Shown: one piece after another, positions 9,608-18,985 of the stretch
How positions within the stretch are numbered: position 1 is the first letter of the stretch
Layout of the letters: every line of letters starts with the position of its first letter
NCBI RefSeq assembly: GCF_900636545.1
Contig: NZ_LR134290.1
Span: 2,046,001-2,110,000, forward strand
DNA length: 64,000 nucleotides
From: Pseudomonas mendocina
GTDB lineage: Bacteria; Pseudomonadota; Gammaproteobacteria; Pseudomonadales; Pseudomonadaceae
Direction: 5' to 3'
The notes under the pieces: generated by a model
Database searches by the model: none
What the model was told of the DNA's origin: nothing
Seen by the model: only the letters and a program-made list of their open reading frames with translations
Program-made: the position numbers and the translations under genes

Positions 9608-10350
9608 CAGCAGCCTCTGGACTTCGTATGTACAACAAGGCTCAGGCGCAGGACTCCCAGCACCAGCTGATCGAGCGTTATGCACCGCTGGTCAAGCGTA
9701 TCGCCTACCACCTGCTGGCGCGTCTGCCAGCCAGTGTGCAGGTCGATGATCTCATCCAGGCCGGCATGATCGGCCTGCTCGAAGCCTCACGCAAATACGA
9801 CTCCGGCAAAGGTGCCAGTTTCGAAACATTCGCAGGTATCCGCATTCGCGGCTCCATGCTCGATGAGGTGCGCAAGGGCGATTGGGCGCCGCGTTCGGTG
9901 CATCGCAACAGCCGCATGGTGAGCGATGCGATTCGCACCGTTGAAGCGAGAACCGGGCGCGACGCTAAAGATCATGAGGTTGCGGCCGAACTCCAATTGA
10001 GTCTGGAAGATTACTACGGCATTCTTGGCGACACTTTGGGTAGCCGGTTGTTCAGTTTCGACGACCTCTTGCAGGACGGCGAGCACGGCGGGCTGCACGA
10101 AGACGCCGGGCACACCCACCTCGAACCTTCGCGGGACCTCGAAGACGAACGCTTCCAGGCGGCTTTGGCCGATGCCATCGCCGGCTTGCCGGAGCGTGAA
10201 CGTCTAGTGCTGGCGCTGTATTACGATGAAGAACTGAACTTGAAGGAAATCGGTGAAGTGCTGGGGGTTAGCGAGTCGCGCGTGAGCCAGTTGCACAGCC
10301 AGTGCGCGGCGCGTTTGCGCTCGCGGCTGAGTGAATGGCGCGCTGGCTGA
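9604..10350 (+). CDS. fliA: Flagellar sigma factor FliA (sigma-28)
   Basis: FliA directs late flagellar and chemotaxis promoters and is held back by FlgM. The 248-residue protein has sigma region 2 (YAPLVKRIAYHLLARLPASV and FETFAGIRIRGSMLDEVRKGDW), region 3, and a region 4 helix-turn-helix near the end (LNLKEIGEVLGVSESRVSQLHSQ). The ATG overlaps the fleN stop. A sigma-28-like promoter at 17537-17563 is a likely local target. Confidence 0.97.
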   Translation: MTAASGLRMYNKAQAQDSQHQLIERYAPLVKRIAYHLLARLPASVQVDDLIQAGMIGLLEASRKYDSGKGASFETFAGIRIRGSMLDEVRKGDWAPRSVHRNSRMVSDAIRTVEARTGRDAKDHEVAAELQLSLEDYYGILGDTLGSRLFSFDDLLQDGEHGGLHEDAGHTHLEPSRDLEDERFQAALADAIAGLPERERLVLALYYDEELNLKEIGEVLGVSESRVSQLHSQCAARLRSRLSEWRAG

Positions 10351-10449
10351 AGACGGCGTACTCGCAGGCAGAAACGGTTTCACGATTAAAGGACGTAGTT
10401 GCAAGCGCAATACGTTTGGGACTGTACGGAGGTCGACTTGGACAAGAAC

Positions 10450-10824
10450 ATGAAAATCCTCATCGTTGACGATTTTTCGACGATGCGACGGATCATCAAG
10501 AACCTCTTGCGGGACTTGGGTTTCACCAACACCGCAGAAGCCGACGATGGCACCTCGGCTCTGCCGATGCTGCAAAGCGGCAGCTTCGATTTTCTGGTGA
10601 CCGACTGGAACATGCCCGGCATGACCGGCATCGACCTGCTGCGTGCCGTGCGCGCCGATGAGCGTCTCAAGCACCTGCCCGTGCTGATGGTGACCGCCGA
10701 AGCCAAGCGCGATCAGATCATCGAGGCGGCCCAGGCCGGCGTTAATGGCTACGTGGTCAAACCCTTCACCGCCCAGGTGCTGAAGGAAAAGATCGAGAAG
10801 ATCTTCGAGCGGGTCAACGGCTGA
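10450..10824 (+). CDS. cheY: Chemotaxis response regulator CheY
   Basis: CheY carries the phosphoryl signal from CheA to FliM. The ATG at 10450 gives the standard 124-residue single receiver domain starting [14 protein letters not shown]; an in-frame TTG 51 bases upstream gives an unlikely extension. The acidic pocket is at D7/D8, the phosphoacceptor is D52 in [11 protein letters not shown], and the conserved Thr (MVTAEA) and Lys (VVKPFT) are present. cheZ follows 19 bases later. Confidence 0.97.
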   Translation: MKILIVDDFSTMRRIIKNLLRDLGFTNTAEADDGTSALPMLQSGSFDFLVTDWNMPGMTGIDLLRAVRADERLKHLPVLMVTAEAKRDQIIEAAQAGVNGYVVKPFTAQVLKEKIEKIFERVNG

Positions 10825-10843
10825 TGCCAGCCGCGAGGGTGCT

Positions 10844-11632
10844 ATGGAACACGATGACTCCACGCTGGGTGACCTTGAGTCGACCCTGAAAAACAATGCC
10901 CGCGATCTGGTCGATAGCCTCGAACGAGGTAACTTCGGCGCCGCGGTGCAACTGATCAACGAGCTCAACAAGGTCCGCGACCGCGGGCTATATCACGAAG
11001 TCGGCAAGCTGACCCGTGAGTTGCATAACGCTATCGTCAACTTTCAGCTCGATCCGCGCATGCCCCATGCGCAGGAACTGTCGCAGATCGCCGACGCTAC
11101 CGAACGCCTGAACTACGTCGTAACCATGACCGAAAAGGCTGCCAACCGGACCATGGATCTGGTCGAGCAGAGCGCGCCGCTGGTCAACGACCTGAGCGAT
11201 GAAGCGCAAAGCCTGAGCGTCGAGTGGGGTCGTTTCATGCGCCGCGAAATAGGTGCCGATGGCTTTCGTGAGCTGGCCAAGCGTGTCGAGCTGTTCCTCG
11301 CCCGTAGCGAGCGAGATGGCGCCAAGCTCTCCGGTCATCTCAACGACATTCTGCTGGCGCAGGACTACCAGGACCTCACCGGCCAGGTGATCAAGCGTGT
11401 CACCCAACTGGTGACCGAAGTGGAAAGCAACCTGCTCAAGCTGATGCTCATGGCCAGCCAGGTCGACCGTTTTGCCGGCATTCAGCACGACCACGACGTG
11501 CTGCGCGCCGAACAGGAAAAATTAAAAGAACCATCGCGGGGTGAAGGTCCGCAGATTCATGCCGATAAGCGTGATGACGTTGCCTCCAGCCAGGACGATG
11601 TCGACGACCTGCTGTCCAGTCTAGGGTTCTAA
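10844..11632 (+). CDS. cheZ: Protein phosphatase CheZ
   Basis: CheZ dephosphorylates CheY-P and so ends the signal. The 262-residue helical protein contains the catalytic stretch LLAQDYQDLTGQVIKRV at about residues 168-184, with the Asp and Gln of the DxxxQ pair, and a short C-terminal CheY-binding segment (DDVDDLLSSLGF). It lies between cheY and cheA, 12 bases before cheA, as in other pseudomonads. Confidence 0.96.
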   Translation: MEHDDSTLGDLESTLKNNARDLVDSLERGNFGAAVQLINELNKVRDRGLYHEVGKLTRELHNAIVNFQLDPRMPHAQELSQIADATERLNYVVTMTEKAANRTMDLVEQSAPLVNDLSDEAQSLSVEWGRFMRREIGADGFRELAKRVELFLARSERDGAKLSGHLNDILLAQDYQDLTGQVIKRVTQLVTEVESNLLKLMLMASQVDRFAGIQHDHDVLRAEQEKLKEPSRGEGPQIHADKRDDVASSQDDVDDLLSSLGF

Positions 11633-11644
11633 GGAGCACACAAT

Positions 11645-13873
11645 ATGAGCTTCGGCGCCGATGAAGAGATCCTCCAGGATTTCCTGGTAGAGGCCGGCGA
11701 GATTCTCGAACAGTTGTCCGAACAGTTAGTCGAGCTGGAAAGCCGACCGGATGACATGAACCTGCTCAACGCCATCTTTCGCGGTTTCCATACCGTCAAG
11801 GGCGGAGCGGGCTTCCTCCAGCTCAACGAGCTGGTGGAGTGCTGCCATATCGCCGAAAACGTCTTCGACATCCTGCGCAAGGGTGAGCGTCGCGTCGATT
11901 CGGAGCTGATGGATGTGGTGCTCGAGGCTCTTGATGCAGTCAATGGCATGTTCGGCGAAGTGCGTGAGCGGCGTGAGCCGACGCCCGCGTCGCCTGAGCT
12001 TCTGGCAGCCCTGTCGCGTCTGGCAGAGCCGGGCGGTGGCGAGGCGGCCCCTGCGCCAGTGCAGCAGGCGGAGCCAGAACCCGAGCCGGAGCCAGAACCC
12101 CAGGCGGTCGCTCCGTCCGTTGCTTCCGGAGACATCACCGACAGCGAATTCGAGCAGCTGCTCGATGCGCTGGGTGATGCGCCAGCGGGCGCTCCGAGTG
12201 CAGAGAGCGCTGCCAGTGACGAAATCACCGATGACGAATTCGAGTCGTTGCTCGACCAGTTGCACGGCAAAGGGCAGTTCTCCGGCACGGTCGAAACGCC
12301 TGCTGTTACCAGTGCCGTGGCCTCTGCGCCGGCTGCCGCAGCGGCAGGTGACGACATAACCGACGATGAATTCGAAGCGCTGCTCGATCAGTTGCATGGC
12401 AAGGGCCAGTTCTCCGGCGCAGCCGAAACTGCGCCGCCTGTAGCCGCTGTTGCTGCAGCGCCTGCACCGGCAAGTGACGATATTACCGACGACGAGTTCG
12501 AGTCTTTGCTCGATCAGTTGCACGGCAAGGGCAAGTTCGTGCCGCCAAGCGAGCCGGCCCCTGTAGTTGCTGAGAAACCGACCGCCGCGCCCAAGGCCGC
12601 TGCACCAGCAGCCAAGCCTGCTGCGGCCAAGGCTGAACCTGCCGCACCGCGTGCCGCGGCGCCGGCGCCAGCCCCTGCTGCGGCTGAGAAGGCTCCTGCC
12701 AGCGAAGCGGAAACCACCGTACGGGTCGACACCGCACGGCTCGACGAGATCATGAACATGGTCGGTGAGCTGGTGCTGGTGCGTAACCGTCTGGTTCGCC
12801 TTGGGCTCAACAGCGGCGACGAGGCCATGTCCAAGGCGGTGTCGAACCTCGACGTGGTAACGGCTGACCTGCAGACCTCGGTGATGAAGACCCGCATGCA
12901 GCCGATCAAGAAGGTCTTCGGCCGCTTCCCGCGTCTGGTACGTGACCTGGCGCGCAACCTGAAGAAGGAAATCAACCTCGAGCTGGTAGGCGAGGAAACC
13001 GACCTCGACAAGAACCTTGTCGAGGCTCTGGCAGACCCGCTGGTGCACTTGGTGCGCAACGCCGTCGACCATGGCGTGGAAACCCCGGAAGAGCGCGAGA
13101 AGGCCGGCAAGGCACGCGCTGGTCGCGTGGTGCTGTCCGCCGAGCAGGAAGGCGACCACATCCTGTTGTCGATCACCGATGACGGCAAGGGTATGGACGC
13201 CGACGTGCTGCGCGCCAAGGCCGTGGAGAAGGGCCTGCTGGACAAGGATGCGGCCGATCGCCTCAACGAGTTCGAATGCTACAACCTGATCTTCGCCCCG
13301 GGCTTCTCGACCAAGACCGAGATCTCCGACGTGTCCGGCCGCGGTGTCGGTATGGACGTTGTGAAGACCAAGATTTCCCAGCTCAACGGCACGGTCAACG
13401 TGTTCTCGCAGAAGGGGCAGGGCTCGAAGATCATCATCAAGGTGCCGCTGACCCTGGCGATCATGCCGACCCTGATGGTGATGTTGGAGAATCAGGCTTT
13501 TGCCTTCCCGCTGGTCAACGTCAACGAGATCTTCCACCTTGATCTGTCGCGCACCAATGTGGTCGACGGCCAGGAAGTGGTGATCGTGCGCGACAAGGCG
13601 TTGCCGCTGTTCTATCTCAAGCGCTGGCTGGTGCCGCAAGCCTTCCAAGAAGGGCAGCGCGAAGGCCACGTGGTGATCCTCACCGTTGGCAGTCAACGCA
13701 TCGGCTTTGTCGTCGATCAATTGGTCGGTCAGGAAGAAGTGGTAATCAAGCCGCTGGGCAAAATGCTGCAAGGCACGCCCGGCATGTCTGGCGCCACGAT
13801 CACTGGCGACGGACGCATCGCATTGATTCTCGACGTACCGAGCATGCTCAAGCGCTACGCTCGACGTTTCTGA
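11645..13873 (+). CDS. cheA: Chemotaxis histidine kinase CheA
   Basis: CheA is the central kinase of the flagellar chemotaxis array and phosphorylates CheY and CheB. The 742-residue product has an N-terminal HPt domain with the phosphorylated His at residue 49 (FHTVKGGAG). A long Ala/Pro-rich linker follows with four copies of an ITDDEFExLLDQL repeat. Then come the dimerisation helices (TARLDEIMNMVGELVLVRNR), the HATPase with its N box (HLVRNAVDHG) and GRGVGMDVV, and a C-terminal CheW-like domain. An AAGGAG element precedes the ATG. Confidence 0.97.
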   Translation: MSFGADEEILQDFLVEAGEILEQLSEQLVELESRPDDMNLLNAIFRGFHTVKGGAGFLQLNELVECCHIAENVFDILRKGERRVDSELMDVVLEALDAVNGMFGEVRERREPTPASPELLAALSRLAEPGGGEAAPAPVQQAEPEPEPEPEPQAVAPSVASGDITDSEFEQLLDALGDAPAGAPSAESAASDEITDDEFESLLDQLHGKGQFSGTVETPAVTSAVASAPAAAAAGDDITDDEFEALLDQLHGKGQFSGAAETAPPVAAVAAAPAPASDDITDDEFESLLDQLHGKGKFVPPSEPAPVVAEKPTAAPKAAAPAAKPAAAKAEPAAPRAAAPAPAPAAAEKAPASEAETTVRVDTARLDEIMNMVGELVLVRNRLVRLGLNSGDEAMSKAVSNLDVVTADLQTSVMKTRMQPIKKVFGRFPRLVRDLARNLKKEINLELVGEETDLDKNLVEALADPLVHLVRNAVDHGVETPEEREKAGKARAGRVVLSAEQEGDHILLSITDDGKGMDADVLRAKAVEKGLLDKDAADRLNEFECYNLIFAPGFSTKTEISDVSGRGVGMDVVKTKISQLNGTVNVFSQKGQGSKIIIKVPLTLAIMPTLMVMLENQAFAFPLVNVNEIFHLDLSRTNVVDGQEVVIVRDKALPLFYLKRWLVPQAFQEGQREGHVVILTVGSQRIGFVVDQLVGQEEVVIKPLGKMLQGTPGMSGATITGDGRIALILDVPSMLKRYARRF
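12131..12540 (+). repeat. Four-copy acidic repeat in the CheA linker (probable LID)
   Basis: Within cheA, units of the form D-[DE]-I-T-D-D-E-F-E-x-L-L-D-Q-L-H-G-K-G begin near residues 163, 192, 236 and 278. The first copy is degenerate. Spacers are Ala/Pro-rich and about 25 residues long. In Vibrio, CheA proteins that partner with ParP carry a localisation and inheritance domain (LID) in this linker. Since parC and parP lie downstream, these repeats are probably that docking region. Confidence 0.7.
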
Positions 13874-13918
13874 TGTTTCGCGGCGCGGGCCATGGCTTCG
13901 CGCCGTCTAGGAGTGTGT

Positions 13919-15049
13919 ATGGCTGTTAAGGTTCTGGTGGTGGACGACTCCGGCTTCTTCCGCCGGCGTGTCTCGGAAATCCTGTCTGCTGACCCCAGCA
14001 TTCAGGTCGTGGGCACGGCTACCAACGGGCGGGAAGCCATCGATCAGGCGTTGGCACTCAAGCCCGACGTGATCACCATGGATTACGAGATGCCGATGAT
14101 GGACGGCATCACCGCAGTTCGAAACATCATGCAGCGCTGCCCGACGCCAGTACTGATGTTCTCCTCGCTGACTCATGAAGGCGCGCGGGTAACCCTCGAT
14201 GCGCTGGACGCCGGCGCGGTGGATTTCCTGCCGAAGAACTTCGAAGACATTTCGCGCAACCCCGAGAAGGTCAAGCAGATGCTCTGCGAGAAGGTGCACA
14301 GCATCGCACGCAGCAACCGTCGTTTCAGTTCGGCTGCGGTAGCTCCGGCGCCGACTGTGGCCAGCCCGAGCGTGGCGCCGATTAGTCGCCCGGCCGTTTC
14401 GACGCGACCTGCGGCTCCCGCCCCCGCTCCCGCAGCTCCTGCACGTAGCGGTGGTGGGGCTGCGATTTCGTCTGCGCCCAAGCGCAAGGCTTACAAGCTG
14501 GTGGCCATCGGTACGTCCACAGGTGGCCCGGTGGCGTTGCAGCGCGTACTGACACAGCTGCCGGCCAATTTTCCGGCTCCGCTGGTACTGATCCAGCACA
14601 TGCCGGCCGCCTTCACCAAGGCCTTCGCCGAGCGACTGGACAAGCTGTGCCGTATCCAGGTCAAGGAAGCCGAGGACGGCGATATCCTGCGCCCTGGCCT
14701 GGCGCTGCTGGCACCTGGCGGCAAGCAGATGATGGTCGATGCGCGCGGCGCGGTGAAAATCCTGCCGGGCGATGAACGCCTCAACTACAAGCCCTGTGTC
14801 GATATCACCTTCGGCTCTGCCGCCAAGTCCTATGGCGACAAGGTCCTGGCCGTGGTGCTGACCGGCATGGGCGCCGATGGTCGCGAAGGTGCGCGTCTGC
14901 TCAAGCAGGGCGGCAGCCAGGTATGGGCTCAGGATGAGGCCAGTTGCGTGATCTACGGCATGCCCATGGCGGTGGTCAAAGCCAATCTGGCTGATGCGGT
15001 CTACGGCCTGGACGATATCGGTCGACACCTGACCGAGGCCTGCCAGTGA
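13919..15049 (+). CDS. cheB: Protein-glutamate methylesterase CheB
   Basis: CheB removes methyl groups from chemoreceptors when phosphorylated by CheA. The ATG at 13919 has a well-placed TAGGAG and gives [14 protein letters not shown]; an upstream ATG at 13892 adds nine residues and lacks a good site. The 376-residue protein has a receiver domain with D55 ([11 protein letters not shown]), an Ala/Pro linker, and the methylesterase domain with catalytic Ser about residue 200 in GTSTGGP, plus the [10 protein letters not shown] motif. Confidence 0.96.
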   Translation: MAVKVLVVDDSGFFRRRVSEILSADPSIQVVGTATNGREAIDQALALKPDVITMDYEMPMMDGITAVRNIMQRCPTPVLMFSSLTHEGARVTLDALDAGAVDFLPKNFEDISRNPEKVKQMLCEKVHSIARSNRRFSSAAVAPAPTVASPSVAPISRPAVSTRPAAPAPAPAAPARSGGGAAISSAPKRKAYKLVAIGTSTGGPVALQRVLTQLPANFPAPLVLIQHMPAAFTKAFAERLDKLCRIQVKEAEDGDILRPGLALLAPGGKQMMVDARGAVKILPGDERLNYKPCVDITFGSAAKSYGDKVLAVVLTGMGADGREGARLLKQGGSQVWAQDEASCVIYGMPMAVVKANLADAVYGLDDIGRHLTEACQ

Positions 15050-15074
15050 CGATGCTTAAGCCGGGAACATGCGT

Positions 15075-15815
15075 ATGGATGTACTGAGCCTGATCGGCGT
15101 CATCCTGGCGTTCGTTGCCATTCTGGGCGGCAATTATCTGGAGGGCGGTAATGCCGGGGCGCTGCTCAACGGCCCGGCAGCGCTGATCGTCATTGGCGGA
15201 ACGCTGGGGGCCGCGTTCCTGCAAGCCCCCGTGCAGGTGTTCAAGCGTGCCATGGGTATCCTGCGCTGGATCTTCTTTCCGCCGCGCATCGACCTGATCG
15301 GTGGCATCAACCGCGTGGTTGGCTGGAGCATGGTGGCACGCAAGGAGGGCCTGCTGGGCCTGGAGTCGGTGGCGGATGCCGAGCCGGATCCTTATGCGCG
15401 CAAAGGCTTGCAGTTGCTGGTCGATGGGGCCGAGCCCGAGTCCATTCGCAGCATTCTGGAGGTCGACCTCTACACCCAGGAAGCGCGTGATATACAGGCC
15501 GCCAAGGTATTCGAGAGCATGGGCGGCTACGCGCCGACCATCGGCATCATCGGTGCCGTGATGGGCCTGATCCACGTGATGGGCAACCTGGCCGATCCGA
15601 GCATGCTCGGCAGCGGTATTGCCGTGGCGTTCGTCGCCACCATCTACGGCGTCGGTTTTGCCAACCTGTTGCTGTTGCCGGCTGGTAACAAGCTCAAGTC
15701 CATCGCGCTGCGCCAGTCGCGTTACCGCGAGATGCTCCTCGAAGGCATCCTGTCCATCGCCGAGGGTGAGAACCCGCGCTCCATCGAACTGAAGCTGCAA
15801 GGCTTCATGGACTGA
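15075..15815 (+). CDS. motC: Flagellar stator protein MotC (MotA family)
   Basis: MotC with MotD forms the second proton-driven stator of Pseudomonas. The 246-residue protein has four membrane helices: two at the N-terminus and a pair at about residues 150-200 containing GGYAPTIGIIGAVMGLIHVM, the MotA/ExbB-type pore signature. The ATG at 15075 is preferred because a GGGA element lies about 8 bases upstream; the ATG at 15069, two codons earlier, is too close to it. motD follows after 12 bases. Confidence 0.94.
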   Translation: MDVLSLIGVILAFVAILGGNYLEGGNAGALLNGPAALIVIGGTLGAAFLQAPVQVFKRAMGILRWIFFPPRIDLIGGINRVVGWSMVARKEGLLGLESVADAEPDPYARKGLQLLVDGAEPESIRSILEVDLYTQEARDIQAAKVFESMGGYAPTIGIIGAVMGLIHVMGNLADPSMLGSGIAVAFVATIYGVGFANLLLLPAGNKLKSIALRQSRYREMLLEGILSIAEGENPRSIELKLQGFMD

Positions 15816-15827
15816 TGGAGGCATGGC

Positions 15828-16637
15828 ATGGCACGCAGGCGGCAACATGAGGAGCACGAGAACCACGAGCGCTGGCTGGTTTCCTACGCTGACTTCATCA
15901 CCTTGCTCTTTGCATTCTTCGTGGTGATGTACTCCATCTCTTCGATCAACGAAGGCAAGTACAAGATCCTCTCGGAGTCGCTGACCGGGGTATTCAACCA
16001 GCCGGATCGCTCGATCAAGCCGATTCCGGTCGGTGAGGAACGGCCGCGCACCAGCGAGCCGGACAACACCTCGATGGATGACCCGAGCTCGGACTCGACC
16101 CTGCAGAGTATCGCCTCCAGCGTGCGTGAGGCCTTTGGCGACCTGATCCAGAGCGATCAGCTGACCGTGCGCGGCAACGAGATGTGGATCGAGATCGAGC
16201 TCAGCTCCAGCCTGCTCTTTCCCAGCGGCGATGCGATTCCCAACAACCAGGCTTTCGATATTATCGAGAAGGTCGCCAAAATTCTGGCGCCTTACCAGAA
16301 TCCGGTCAAGGTCGAGGGGTTCACCGATAACTTGCCGATCCAGACTGCCCAGTATCCGACCAACTGGGAGCTGTCTTCGGCGCGCGCCTCGAGCATCGTG
16401 CGTATGCTGGCTATGGATGGCGTCGACCCTTCGCGCCTGGCCGCAGTGGGGTATGGCGAATTCCAGCCGGTGGCCGACAATGCTACTGCAGAGGGTAGGG
16501 GGCGAAACCGTCGGGTCGTGCTAGTGATTTCCCGCAATCTCGACACGCGACGTGGCGCTGGCAGCGCCGCAACCCAGCAGTCCGATGCTGGCACGCAACC
16601 TGCACCGGTGTCTGCGTCGGGGGTTCCACAGTCGTGA
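15828..16637 (+). CDS. motD: Flagellar stator protein MotD (MotB family)
   Basis: MotD anchors the MotCD stator to peptidoglycan. The 269-residue product begins with a charged segment (MARRRQHEEHENHERWL) and one membrane helix holding the conserved proton-carrying Asp (SYADFITLLFAFFVVMYS, D near residue 22). The OmpA-like peptidoglycan-binding domain covers about residues 110-240, with ELSSARASSIVRML and GRGRNRRVVLVI. GGAGG precedes the ATG. Confidence 0.95.
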   Translation: MARRRQHEEHENHERWLVSYADFITLLFAFFVVMYSISSINEGKYKILSESLTGVFNQPDRSIKPIPVGEERPRTSEPDNTSMDDPSSDSTLQSIASSVREAFGDLIQSDQLTVRGNEMWIEIELSSSLLFPSGDAIPNNQAFDIIEKVAKILAPYQNPVKVEGFTDNLPIQTAQYPTNWELSSARASSIVRMLAMDGVDPSRLAAVGYGEFQPVADNATAEGRGRNRRVVLVISRNLDTRRGAGSAATQQSDAGTQPAPVSASGVPQS

Positions 16638-16719
16638 GCCGTCAAATCCTAGTCGCCTGCTGCGTGCGTGCGACAGCCATTCTCGGCCTGAGCGCCTCTT
16701 GCCGGGAGGATGAGAGAAG

Positions 16720-17508
16720 ATGAAAGTCTGGGCAGTAGCCAATCAGAAGGGCGGGGTCGGCAAGACCACCACCTCCATCGCGCTGGCAGGCCTGTTGGCC
16801 GATGCCGGCAAGCGCGTGATCGTCGTCGATCTCGACCCGCATGGGTCGATGACCAGCTATTTCGGTCATGATCCCGATACGCTGGAGCACAGTTGCTTCG
16901 ATCTGTTCCTGCATCAGGGCAATGTGCCGCAAGGGCTGCCCAAGCAGCTTTTGCACAGTACCAGCCACGAGAATATCTCGCTGCTGCCGTCGAGCACCGC
17001 GCTGGCCACGCTCGAGCGCCAGTCGCCGGGGCAGAACGGCCTGGGGCTGGTGATCGCCAAGAGCCTGGCGCAGCTGTGGGAGGACTTCGATCACGCCATC
17101 ATCGACAGCCCGCCATTGCTCGGCGTACTGATGGTCAACGCCCTGGCGGCAAGCCAGCAACTGGCGATACCGGTGCAGACCGAATTCCTGGCGGTGAAAG
17201 GCCTGGAGCGCATGATCACCACGCTGGCGATGATCAACCGCTCGCGCAAACAGGCGCTGCCCTACACCATCGTACCGACGCTCTTCGACCGTCGTACCCA
17301 GGCGTCGATGAGCACGCTGCGGGTGCTGCGCAATACCTATCCCGAGCACTTGTGGCCGGCCTACATTCCGGTCGATACGCGCTTGCGCGACGCTAGTCGG
17401 GCTGGGCGCACGCCTTCGCAGTTCGATACGAACAGCCGTGGCGTCATCGCCTACCGGGCGCTGCTCAAGCATCTGCTCAGTCATCAGCCGGCGGCGCAGG
17501 TGGCTTGA
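16720..17508 (+). CDS. parC: ParA-family ATPase, chemotaxis array positioning protein ParC
   Basis: The 262-residue ParA-type ATPase has the deviant Walker A motif QKGGVGKTTT at residues 9-18, VVDLDPHGSMTSYFG, and a Walker B-like AIIDSPPLLGV. In this fixed slot between motD and a CheW-like protein it corresponds to the ParA-like ParC, which with ParP keeps chemotaxis arrays at the cell pole. It is not the chromosome-partitioning ParA, because no parB follows. A GAGAG element precedes the ATG. Confidence 0.87.
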   Translation: MKVWAVANQKGGVGKTTTSIALAGLLADAGKRVIVVDLDPHGSMTSYFGHDPDTLEHSCFDLFLHQGNVPQGLPKQLLHSTSHENISLLPSSTALATLERQSPGQNGLGLVIAKSLAQLWEDFDHAIIDSPPLLGVLMVNALAASQQLAIPVQTEFLAVKGLERMITTLAMINRSRKQALPYTIVPTLFDRRTQASMSTLRVLRNTYPEHLWPAYIPVDTRLRDASRAGRTPSQFDTNSRGVIAYRALLKHLLSHQPAAQVA

Positions 17509-17536
17509 AATGAACGTCTGTGTTGAACTGCGTCAC

Positions 17537-17563
17537 TCAAGTCGGAGCATGCTGCGGCCGATA
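17537..17563 (+). promoter_or_regulatory. Candidate sigma-28 (FliA) promoter before parP
   Basis: TCAAG (17537-17541) and GCCGATA (17557-17563) are separated by 15 bases, close to the FliA promoter form TCAAG/TAAA-N15-GCCGATAA. The site is 32 bases before the parP start in the 86-base parC-parP gap. It would allow parP-cheW to be expressed as late flagellar genes. FliA is encoded in the window; the function is inferred. Confidence 0.6.
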
Positions 17564-17594
17564 GGCTGTCAAGATCTTATCTCGGGTTCCTGTC

Positions 17595-18407
17595 ATGAGT
17601 CGTAACCTCGCCACCGCCACGCGTTCCCAGCTGGCCCTGCAGTCCTATCTCGACGGGTTGCTGCAGGAGGCTGCTGCCGAGCTGGAAATGTCCGTCAGCT
17701 TGGACGAGTTCGAGGCCGCGGTGCTCGAGGAGCAGGTGCGCGATGCACGCCTGGTCGAGCCGGTCGCACCGGTCGCTGCGCCTGTTGCTCTCGCTGTGGT
17801 GGTCGAACCGCAGGTGCAGGTTGCCGTTGCGCCGGTGGAGTTGCTTGCGCCGGTGATCGAAGAGGCACCGCCGGAAGTTGCCATCCTTGCCGAGCTGGCG
17901 CCGCAACCGGCTGCCTTGCTGGCCGATGGTCGTCCGACCTGGGCCGAGGAGCCCTTCGAGTGCCTGTTGTTCGACGTGGCCGGGTTGACCCTGGCCGTGC
18001 CGCTGATTTGCCTGGGCTCGATCTATCCGCTCGAAGGCCAGGAGCTGACGCCGCTGTTCGGTCAGCCCGATTGGTTCCTGGGCATCCTGCCGAGCCAGGC
18101 CGGTAACCTGAAGGTGCTGGACACTGCGCGCTGGGTGATGCCCGATCGTTATCGCGAAGACTTCCGCGAAGGCCTGCAGTACGTGATTTCCGTGCAGGGC
18201 TACGAGTGGGGGTTGGCGGTGCATCAGGTCAGTCGCTCGATTCGCCTGGACCCCAGCGAGGTCAAGTGGCGCAGTCAGCGTACCCAGCGGCCCTGGCTGG
18301 CCGGTACGGTGATCGAGCACATGTGCGCGCTGCTCGATGTGGCAGCATTGGCCGAGCTGATCGCCAGCGGTGCGGCGAAACGCCTGAATGGCGGAAAAGT
18401 GCATTGA
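17595..18407 (+). CDS. parP: CheW-domain protein ParP
   Basis: The 270-residue protein has an N-terminal helix, a long Val/Ala/Pro-rich linker (about residues 55-100), and a CheW-like domain from about residue 115, starting FECLLFDVAGLTLAVPL. ParP proteins join arrays through this domain and tether CheA to ParC at the pole. The gene between the ParC ATPase and cheW, and a repeat-bearing CheA linker upstream, support the assignment. It could also be described simply as a CheW paralogue. Confidence 0.82.
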   Translation: MSRNLATATRSQLALQSYLDGLLQEAAAELEMSVSLDEFEAAVLEEQVRDARLVEPVAPVAAPVALAVVVEPQVQVAVAPVELLAPVIEEAPPEVAILAELAPQPAALLADGRPTWAEEPFECLLFDVAGLTLAVPLICLGSIYPLEGQELTPLFGQPDWFLGILPSQAGNLKVLDTARWVMPDRYREDFREGLQYVISVQGYEWGLAVHQVSRSIRLDPSEVKWRSQRTQRPWLAGTVIEHMCALLDVAALAELIASGAAKRLNGGKVH

Positions 18408-18450
18408 GAATTGGTGGGCCTGTGCCAACGGGCTCTATAGTTGATGACAA

Positions 18451-18464
18451 GCGGGTCGACCCGC
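18451..18464. other. 14-base perfect palindrome before cheW
   Basis: GCGGGTCGACCCGC is a perfect inverted repeat in the 95-base parP-cheW gap, 38 bases before cheW. No T-run follows. It may be a protein-binding site or a small transcript hairpin; nothing else in the window repeats it. Confidence 0.35.
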
Positions 18465-18502
18465 ACATGCCGCACTGAGCGGTTTTTGACGAGGCTAGGG
18501 AC

Positions 18503-18982
18503 ATGAAGAAAAGTTCTGCACAAGGTGCCGAAGATCCGATTCTGCAGTGGGTGACCTTTCGCCTGGACAACGAGACCTACGGCATCAATGTGATGCAGGT
18601 GCAGGAAGTCCTGCGCTACACCGAGATCGCCCCGGTACCGGGTGCGCCGAGCTATGTGCTGGGCATCATCAACCTGCGTGGCAACGTGGTGACCGTGATC
18701 GATACTCGCCAGCGTTTCGGCCTGGGTTCGGCGCCGGTGACCGACAACACCCGTATCGTCATCATCGAAGCGGACAAGCAAGTGGTCGGCATCCTGGTCG
18801 ACAGCGTGGCCGAAGTGGTCTACCTGCGTCAGTCCGAGATCGAGACCGCACCGAACGTCGGTAACGACGAGTCGGCCAAGTTCATCCAGGGCGTGTGCAA
18901 CAAGAACGGCGAGCTGCTGATCCTGGTCGAGCTGGACAAGATGATGTCCGAGGAAGAGTGGTCGGAGCTGGAGAGCATCTGA
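18503..18982 (+). CDS. cheW: Chemotaxis coupling protein CheW
   Basis: CheW links chemoreceptors to CheA in the signalling array. The 159-residue product is a single CheW domain with QWVTFRLDNETYGINVMQVQ, PSYVLGIINLRGNVVTVIDTR and the C-terminal NKNGELLILVELDKM. A GAGG-like element is placed before the ATG. It follows parP and precedes a small membrane gene by 3 bases. Confidence 0.96.
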   Translation: MKKSSAQGAEDPILQWVTFRLDNETYGINVMQVQEVLRYTEIAPVPGAPSYVLGIINLRGNVVTVIDTRQRFGLGSAPVTDNTRIVIIEADKQVVGILVDSVAEVVYLRQSEIETAPNVGNDESAKFIQGVCNKNGELLILVELDKMMSEEEWSELESI

Positions 18983-18985
18983 GCC

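Noticed and set aside
11726..13771. 681-codon open frame antisense to cheA
   Set aside because: It has His/Gln/Arg-rich composition typical of a shadow frame in high-GC DNA, and cheA fully explains the region.
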